A DNA stretch of 64,000 nt from an uncultured Spirochaetaceae bacterium (GTDB lineage Bacteria; Spirochaetota; Spirochaetia; Sphaerochaetales; Sphaerochaetaceae), in the NCBI GenBank assembly GCA_944389975.1, contig CALXOH010000016.1, positions 62,001 to 126,000 of the forward strand. Direction: 5' to 3'. Positions 59,324 through 64,000 of this stretch are shown one piece after another; position 1 is the first letter of the stretch; every line of letters begins with the position of its first letter. The notes under the pieces were generated by a model. That model ran no database searches. It had not been told where the DNA came from and saw nothing but the letters and a program-made list of their open reading frames with translations. The position numbers were made by a program, and so were the translations under genes.

Positions 59324-60703
59324 ATGAGCAAGCGAATTAAGGAATTACTTGGAAGCGATCCGGACGGAAGCCTTGTCAAAGCCGAAGGATGGGTCAAGAC
59401 GAGAAGGGACGGAAAGAACGTGACGTTCCTTGAAATAAGCGACGGATCATGCCTGAAAGGGCTTCAAATAGTCGTAGATAGAGAAAAGACAGATGATAAA
59501 GAGCTGGAGGGAGTCACTACCGGCGCATCGGTGACGGCCGAAGGTTACCTGGTGAAAAGCCAAGGGGAACAGAGCGTCGAGATGCAGCTTGAAAAGCTCA
59601 CACTCCTCGGCTCATGCCCGGAAGACTACCCGCTTCAGAAGAAGAGGCATACCGTGGAATTCCTGAGGGAGAAAGCGCACCTCAGGGCACGCACGAACCT
59701 CTTCGGGGCTGTTGCGCGCGTCAGGAACACGATGAGCTATGCAATCCATTCGTTCTTCCAGGAGAACGGATTTGTGTACGTGAACACTCCGCTCATCACG
59801 GCAAGCGACTGCGAAGGTGCAGGCGAACAGTTCCAGGTCACTACACTCGATATATCAAACCCACCAAGGAAGGAGGACGGGAAAGTCGACTACTCGAAGG
59901 ATTTCTTCGGAAGGATGACGAACCTCACCGTCTCTGGTCAGCTTGAAGGGGAGACCTACGCACTCGCCCTCAAGGACATCTATACGTTCGGCCCCACCTT
60001 CAGGGCTGAGAATAGCAACACGACAAGGCACCTTGCCGAGTTCTGGATGGTGGAGCCCGAGATGGCGTTCTGCGATCTCTACGGGGACATGGATGTCGCT
60101 GAAAGGTTTTTGAAGTACATATTCTCACGTACACTTGAGAAGAACGAGGAGGATATGAAGTTCTTCGACTCTTTCGTACTCAAAGGTGTGATCGACACTC
60201 TTGAACACGTCATCAACAGCCCGTTCGAGCACATGACATATACAGATGCGATCAAGATCCTCGAGAAGGAGAACAGCCGCTTCGACTTCCCTGTGCACTG
60301 GGGTTCTGACATACAAAGCGAACACGAAAGGTACCTGACGGAGGTTGTTGCAAAGCGCCCCGTGATCGTCACCGACTATCCGAAGGAGATCAAGAGCTTC
60401 TACATGAAACTGAACGAGGACGGGAAAACGGTCAGAGGAATGGACGTTCTTGCGCCGAGGCTCGGAGAGATCATCGGAGGTTCGGAACGCGAGTGGAGGC
60501 TCGACGTACTTGAAGAGAGGATGAAGGAACTGGGACTCAGGAAGGAAGATTACTGGTGGTACCTCGAACTCAGGAAGTACGGAAGCGTTCCGCATGCAGG
60601 ATTCGGATTGGGCTTCGAGCGCGCAGTCCAGTATGTGACGGGCGTCCAGAACATCAGGGATGTCATCCCGTACCCTAGGTACGTCAAGAGCGCAGAGTTC
60701 TGA
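59324..60703 (+). CDS. asnS: Asparaginyl-tRNA synthetase
   Basis: AsnRS charges tRNA-Asn directly. The 459-residue class IIb enzyme has an N-terminal OB-fold anticodon-binding domain (AEGWVKTRRDGKNVTFLEISDGS), motif 2 in GPTFRAENSNTTRHLAEFWMVEPE, and motif 3 in FGLGFERAVQYVTGV. AGGTGA lies before the ATG. A promoter (TTGATT, 18 nt, AATAAT) lies upstream. The end overlaps the LuxR-type gene on the other strand by 20 nt. Confidence 0.96.
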   Translation: MSKRIKELLGSDPDGSLVKAEGWVKTRRDGKNVTFLEISDGSCLKGLQIVVDREKTDDKELEGVTTGASVTAEGYLVKSQGEQSVEMQLEKLTLLGSCPEDYPLQKKRHTVEFLREKAHLRARTNLFGAVARVRNTMSYAIHSFFQENGFVYVNTPLITASDCEGAGEQFQVTTLDISNPPRKEDGKVDYSKDFFGRMTNLTVSGQLEGETYALALKDIYTFGPTFRAENSNTTRHLAEFWMVEPEMAFCDLYGDMDVAERFLKYIFSRTLEKNEEDMKFFDSFVLKGVIDTLEHVINSPFEHMTYTDAIKILEKENSRFDFPVHWGSDIQSEHERYLTEVVAKRPVIVTDYPKEIKSFYMKLNEDGKTVRGMDVLAPRLGEIIGGSEREWRLDVLEERMKELGLRKEDYWWYLELRKYGSVPHAGFGLGFERAVQYVTGVQNIRDVIPYPRYVKSAEF

Positions 60704-61172
60704 GAAACGTAGAAAGAAGGGAATACAGACCAAGCTGCTGGGAAGAAAACAGACCTGTCTTTTCCAGCAGCTTTTCTTTCATTCTCCTCACGCTCCTTTC
60801 ACTCATCACCATCTTCTGGCACAGCTCCTTCGTAGAAAGACCGTAACCGAGCTCCTTGAGAAAAAGCTCCTCCCTTTTCGTGAACTCAGGGCTTTTGGAA
60901 TTCCTCTCCTTGTCACTTACATACCTCTCCCCGGATACTACTATCGCACCCGGAAATAGCGATTCGATGAACGCAATCCTGAAATTCTCAGTGAAGATTA
61001 CGAGAGTGTACGACTCGATGAACGCCTGGTTGTAATAGAACGCAAGATCCAACGGCCCCGTGTCCTTTGCAATCATGCACTCCGCCCCGTTCTCGACAAG
61101 ATCGAAGACGCCTAGTAATCTTTCCATTTCCTCATGGCTGAAATCGCCGCATACCTTTGCTTTCCTTTTCAT
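60684..61172 (-). CDS. LuxR-type helix-turn-helix regulator
   Basis: The 162-residue product has a C-terminal LuxR/FixJ-type HTH: FTKREELFLKELGYGLSTKELCQKMVMSERSVRRMKEKLLEKTG (quoted up to the recognition helix as TKELCQKMVMSERSVRRMK). The N-terminal 95 residues (AECMIAKDTGPLDLAFYYN, IESYTLVIFTENFRIAFIESLFPGAIVVS) resemble a shortened receiver-like fold without obvious phosphorylatable Asp cluster. It probably binds DNA as a dimer; target unknown. The gene is convergent with asnS, overlapping it by 20 nt. The ribosome-binding site is weak. Confidence 0.8.
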   Translation of the reverse strand: MKRKAKVCGDFSHEEMERLLGVFDLVENGAECMIAKDTGPLDLAFYYNQAFIESYTLVIFTENFRIAFIESLFPGAIVVSGERYVSDKERNSKSPEFTKREELFLKELGYGLSTKELCQKMVMSERSVRRMKEKLLEKTGLFSSQQLGLYSLLSTFLRTLRS

Positions 61173-61334
61173 GCAATTTAGAGTCGGAACACATCACATC
61201 CTGATCAATTTCGATATCTATCAACTATTTTAATACCATTTTCGGTCTGATATATTTATATACATTTATAGAATTACATAAAAACTTCAAGAAAGCGTTA
61301 AGTATTTTACATACAGATGAAGGTAAGTTGTATT

Positions 61335-61426
61335 ATAATTGAGTCAAGTTCTAAATCCTTGGCCACAAGTTGCGGATATGCCATACTACCCCAAAATTTT
61401 CACTTACCGCAGCTTGTGGCTTTTTC
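61335..61426 (+). ncRNA. Candidate small RNA antisense to the 3' end of the DUF188 gene
   Basis: On the plus strand a perfect TATAAT (61335-61340) precedes a 14-pair stem, GCCACAAG-T-TGCGG (61363-61376) with CCGCA-G-CTTGTGGC (61408-61421), containing one G-U wobble and a 31-nt loop, followed by TTTTT. The 3' arm is the coding end of the minus-strand DUF188 gene, so any transcript would be antisense to it. No good -35 is seen. It may instead be a terminator acting on plus-strand transcripts. Confidence 0.35.
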
Positions 61427-61942
61427 CATCTTTATGTAAATCTTGTCAAAAGAGTCTGCAAACTCCATTATATCCTTCTCAGTCAGCCGCTTCGTCTTCT
61501 CTTCCTTTATCCCCTGTGCCCTCAGTTCGGTCATGAAGTTCCTCACGGAGAGACGCTCGTTGATATTCTCCCTGGTATATATCCCTCCCCTGTCATCGAG
61601 TACGACAACACCGTTATCCACCAGCCTCTTTGCAAGAGGAACATCATGGGTTATCGCAATCGACCCGGATGTTGCGATCCTTACGATCTCGTCATCCGCG
61701 CTGTTATCCCCTTTTTCGACGACTACCATGTGGATCGTACTTCTGATCTTCTTCAATTCCTTTCTATCCAAGTCGCGCTTTCCCTCACGAAGTCTACCCG
61801 TATGCTCTTCTATTGCCCGTTCCACATCCTTCAGCGTCCTGTCTGCTACGAAGTAGGCTTCTACATCATCTTTGGAAAATCGCCTCAACAATATCTCCCT
61901 CTCCCTCACCGGGAGGCTGTCAGCATCTACAAATACTCTCAT
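61400..61942 (-). CDS. DUF188 (YaiI/YqxD) family protein
   Basis: The 180-residue product begins MRVFVDADSLPVREREILL and contains VADRTLKDVER, VVVEKGDNSADDEIVRIA, AITHDVPLAKRLVDNGVVVLDDRG and YTRENINERLSVRNFM, all characteristic of DUF188, a PIN-like nuclease fold with conserved Asp residues (DADS, DNSADD, THD). Function is unproven. Divergent from pfp. The last codons lie within the terminator-like hairpin on the plus strand. Confidence 0.92.
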   Translation of the reverse strand: MRVFVDADSLPVREREILLRRFSKDDVEAYFVADRTLKDVERAIEEHTGRLREGKRDLDRKELKKIRSTIHMVVVEKGDNSADDEIVRIATSGSIAITHDVPLAKRLVDNGVVVLDDRGGIYTRENINERLSVRNFMTELRAQGIKEEKTKRLTEKDIMEFADSFDKIYIKMEKATSCGK

Positions 61943-61991
61943 AAGACATAAAAATCATACATATTTAATCGAGGCTATCAAATACCATCAG

Positions 61992-62020
61992 CTGACAACT
62001 TCATACATTTTGTTTATCAT
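61992..62020 (+). promoter_or_regulatory. Promoter of pfp
   Basis: CTGACA (61992-61997) and TATCAT (62015-62020) are separated by 17 nt. A GGAGG follows, about 9 nt before the ATG at 62044. Confidence 0.65.
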
Positions 62021-62043
62021 CATCAATGTGGAGGATATCTATT

Positions 62044-63702
62044 ATGGATTTGTCACCGTTGCAAAAAGCGCGTTATGAGTACAGCCCGAAACTTCCCCGG
62101 ATGCTCAGGCATCCCATCGAAGAGATCGAGGCGAAGGAAGGAAAGGCAACCGAGAGCGTAAGCGATCAGGATGAGATCAAAAAGCTCTTTCCGAATACTT
62201 ATGGAATGAAGGAAGTTTCTTTCCAGAAAGGAACAAGTCACGCAAAGAAGAGAAAGGAAGTTGTCGGAGTAATCCTCTCGGGTGGTCAGGCACCTGGCGG
62301 ACACAACGTCATCACAGGACTATTTGATGCGCTCAAGAGCGCAAGCGAGGACAACGTCCTCATCGGCTTCAAAAAAGGCCCTTCCGGACTGATCGAGGAT
62401 GACTACATCGAACTGACCAAGGAATACGTCGACCAGTTCAGGAACACAGGTGGATTCGACATCATCGGCTCAGGAAGAACGAAGCTTGAGACTGAAGAGC
62501 AGTTTGCTATTGCAAAGGAAGTTTGCAAGAAGCATGGGATCACAGCCATCGTAATAATCGGAGGGGATGACAGCAACACGAACGCAGCAGTACTCGCCGA
62601 GTATTTTGCAAGGGAAAAGACCGGTGTACAGGTCATCGGATGCCCGAAGACGATCGACGGAGACCTCAAGAACGACGTGATCGAAGTATCCTTCGGTTTC
62701 GACACAGCTACAAAGACATACTCCGAGCTCATCGGAAACATCGAGCGTGATGCAAACAGCGCAAAGAAGTATTGGCACTTCATCAAGGTCATGGGCCGTT
62801 CTGCAAGCCACATCGCACTCGAATGTGCTCTTGAGACCCAGCCAAGCGTATGCCTTGTCAGCGAGGAAGTCGAGAAGAAGCAGATGAGCCTCTCTGACAT
62901 CGCAGACCAGGTCGTTTCCTCGATCGTTAGAAGAGCAGAAAGGGGCGACAACTTCGGAGTCGTAATCGTTCCTGAAGGCCTTATCGAGTTCGTTCCTGAA
63001 GTCAAGAAGCTCATCGGAGAGCTCAATGACATCGTTGCACTCAAGAAAGACGAGTTCAATGCAATCACTGAGTGGAATGAGAAGTACTCATTCATGGAGA
63101 AGAACCTCACGAAAGAGAGTTTTGCAGTCTTTGCCTCCCTCCCGCTCGACATTGAGAAGCAGCTTCTGATGGACCGTGACCCGCACGGAAACGTACAGGT
63201 TTCGAGGATCGAGACTGAAAAGCTTTTGATTGCTCTTTGCGAGAAGAAGCTTGACCTGCTCAAGAAGGAAGGAAAATACAACGGGAAGTTCAGTACGCTC
63301 TCCCACTTCTTCGGATACGAAGGAAGATGCGCATTCCCGTCGAACTTCGATGCTGACTACTGCTACAGCCTCGGCTACAATGCATTCCTTCTCATCTCCA
63401 ATGGATACACTGGTTACCTTTCAACGATCAGCAACCTCTCAAAGAGCGCTGATGAATGGAAGGCTGGTGGAATTCCCATCACGAAGATGATGAACCTCGA
63501 GCAGCGCTCAGGTGTAAAGAAGCCTGTAATCAAGAAGGCTCTCGTAGAGCTTGATGGAAAGCCCTTCAAGTACTTCGAGGCACACAGGGAGAAGTGGGCG
63601 ACTGAAACCTGCTTCACATTCCCAGGTGCAATCCAGTACTACGGCCCTGCAAGCGTTTGCGATCTTCCGACGAGAACGCTGTCACTCGAGCATGAGGAAT
63701 AA
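62044..63702 (+). CDS. pfp: Pyrophosphate--fructose 6-phosphate 1-phosphotransferase (long form)
   Basis: PFP phosphorylates fructose 6-phosphate reversibly with PPi in glycolysis and gluconeogenesis. The 552-residue protein belongs to the long (clade II, plant beta/spirochaete) type. Motifs: [32 protein letters not shown] (Asp after GGD marks PPi rather than ATP use), [12 protein letters not shown] with the second PPi-type Lys, and [16 protein letters not shown]. The ATG at 62044 has GGAGG upstream; the frame is open six codons earlier. Strong terminator follows. Confidence 0.96.
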   Translation: MDLSPLQKARYEYSPKLPRMLRHPIEEIEAKEGKATESVSDQDEIKKLFPNTYGMKEVSFQKGTSHAKKRKEVVGVILSGGQAPGGHNVITGLFDALKSASEDNVLIGFKKGPSGLIEDDYIELTKEYVDQFRNTGGFDIIGSGRTKLETEEQFAIAKEVCKKHGITAIVIIGGDDSNTNAAVLAEYFAREKTGVQVIGCPKTIDGDLKNDVIEVSFGFDTATKTYSELIGNIERDANSAKKYWHFIKVMGRSASHIALECALETQPSVCLVSEEVEKKQMSLSDIADQVVSSIVRRAERGDNFGVVIVPEGLIEFVPEVKKLIGELNDIVALKKDEFNAITEWNEKYSFMEKNLTKESFAVFASLPLDIEKQLLMDRDPHGNVQVSRIETEKLLIALCEKKLDLLKKEGKYNGKFSTLSHFFGYEGRCAFPSNFDADYCYSLGYNAFLLISNGYTGYLSTISNLSKSADEWKAGGIPITKMMNLEQRSGVKKPVIKKALVELDGKPFKYFEAHREKWATETCFTFPGAIQYYGPASVCDLPTRTLSLEHEE

Positions 63703-63717
63703 TCGAAATAGACAAAC

Positions 63718-63744
63718 AACGGGCAGGAGTTCTGCCCGTTTTCC
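63718..63744 (+). terminator. Terminator of pfp
   Basis: AACGGGCAG (63718-63726) and CTGCCCGTT (63732-63740) form a nine-pair stem with a 5-nt loop, followed by TTTTCC. It lies 16 nt after the pfp stop. The next gene, on the minus strand, ends 18 nt further, so it may serve both. Confidence 0.9.
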
Positions 63745-63761
63745 TTTAATCAACACGCTTT

Positions 63762-64000
63762 TCACTGAATAACTTCAGTCGCTGGTTTCACCTCTTCTCC
63801 TTCAAGGATGAACTTACCGGTTTCCTTTGGTAAATGCCTTCCGTAGACTTTACCGTTTGGAACACCGTCTGACTTCACGTCATTACCAGATATAGCTGCA
63901 TTTGATACTGTAACCTTTCCTACGTGAACGGTTCCAAAGAGACTTCCGGCCTTGTCCATTACATTTTTTTTCGTACAATAGATATGGTTATCCTCTACTC
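63762..64000 (-). CDS. C-terminal part of an unknown protein (start beyond window)
   Basis: The frame runs from the window edge to a stop at 63762, so about 78 C-terminal residues are seen; an in-frame ATG at 63959 may be internal. The visible sequence (GTVHVGKVTVSNAAISGNDV, GKVYGRHLPKETGKFILEG) is beta-strand rich with Val/Gly/Lys and resembles repeated beta-solenoid or barrel-sandwich strands, but no family can be named. Composition is AT-richer than pfp. Confidence 0.5.
   Translation of the reverse strand, partial: VEDNHIYCTKKNVMDKAGSLFGTVHVGKVTVSNAAISGNDVKSDGVPNGKVYGRHLPKETGKFILEGEEVKPATEVIQ

Overview
The window looks like the chromosome of a spirochaete, most likely of the Treponema/Sphaerochaeta type. 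The evidence is gene content and order. There is a V-type ATPase operon in the order E-DUF2764-A-B-D-I-K. uvrA sits next to an LptD-like gene, as in Treponema. The rpsB-tsf-frr-uppS-cdsA-dxr-rseP run lacks pyrH. The rpsF-ssb-rpsR-DUF2232-rplI-dnaB run, a long PPi-dependent phosphofructokinase and an AsnA/AsnS pair are also present. Base composition is moderate and even, apart from one clearly AT-rich stretch near 24.7-27.9 kb. The assignment is inferred from synteny and motifs only; no search was run.

Layout. 1-5.4 kb (minus): a small unrecognised gene, ispG, uvrA and an LptD-like outer-membrane gene cut by the window edge. 5.6-13.1 kb (minus): a lone RelB/DinJ-like antitoxin, then the complete V-ATPase operon ending in a clear terminator. 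13.3-18.9 kb: a degenerate GIY-YIG protein, mutS2, rsgA, a pentapeptide-repeat gene overlapping a metallo-beta-lactamase-fold gene, and rluD. 19-24.7 kb: tRNA-Val, yggS, adk, an extended uracil phosphoribosyltransferase-like gene, a TPR-like lipoprotein, a split chromate-transporter pair and a CYTH-RNase HI fusion. 24.7-28.1 kb: a large BspA-like leucine-rich-repeat lipoprotein, an AT-rich gene-free stretch and the structured rpsB leader. 28.1-34.3 kb (plus): translation, isoprenoid and envelope operon. 34.3-38.5 kb (minus): ribosomal protein and replication operon. 38.5-48.6 kb: tatD, tcdA, bcp, a lipoprotein, a 29-codon bS22-like ribosomal micro-gene, murD, metG, hflK/hflC, a GNAT gene and an unknown. 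48.6-53.3 kb: an OPT transporter, tRNA-Met, a FeoA-FeoB fusion with a repeated operator-like sequence, and tRNA-Leu. 53.3-64 kb: asnA, mscL, a DJ-1 family gene, DAHP synthase, an acyl-CoA ligase, a WalJ-like hydrolase, asnS, a LuxR-type regulator, a DUF188 gene, pfp and a truncated unknown gene.

How it fits together. The V-ATPase keeps the Thr/Gln/Gln/Glu set of a Na+-binding rotor ring, so it may be a Na+ pump. The PPi-linked PFP points to fermentative glycolysis. IspG, Dxr and UppS supply the MEP pathway and the lipid carrier for peptidoglycan (MurD). The LptD-like protein, several lipoproteins, RseP and HflKC belong to a double-membrane envelope. The most unusual items are the CYTH-RNase HI fusion, the pentapeptide/altered-MBL gene pair, the repeated box before feoAB, a palindrome filling the tRNA-Met promoter spacer, and several genes whose -10 hexamer lies 6-8 nt before an ATG that lacks a Shine-Dalgarno, which suggests leaderless mRNAs.
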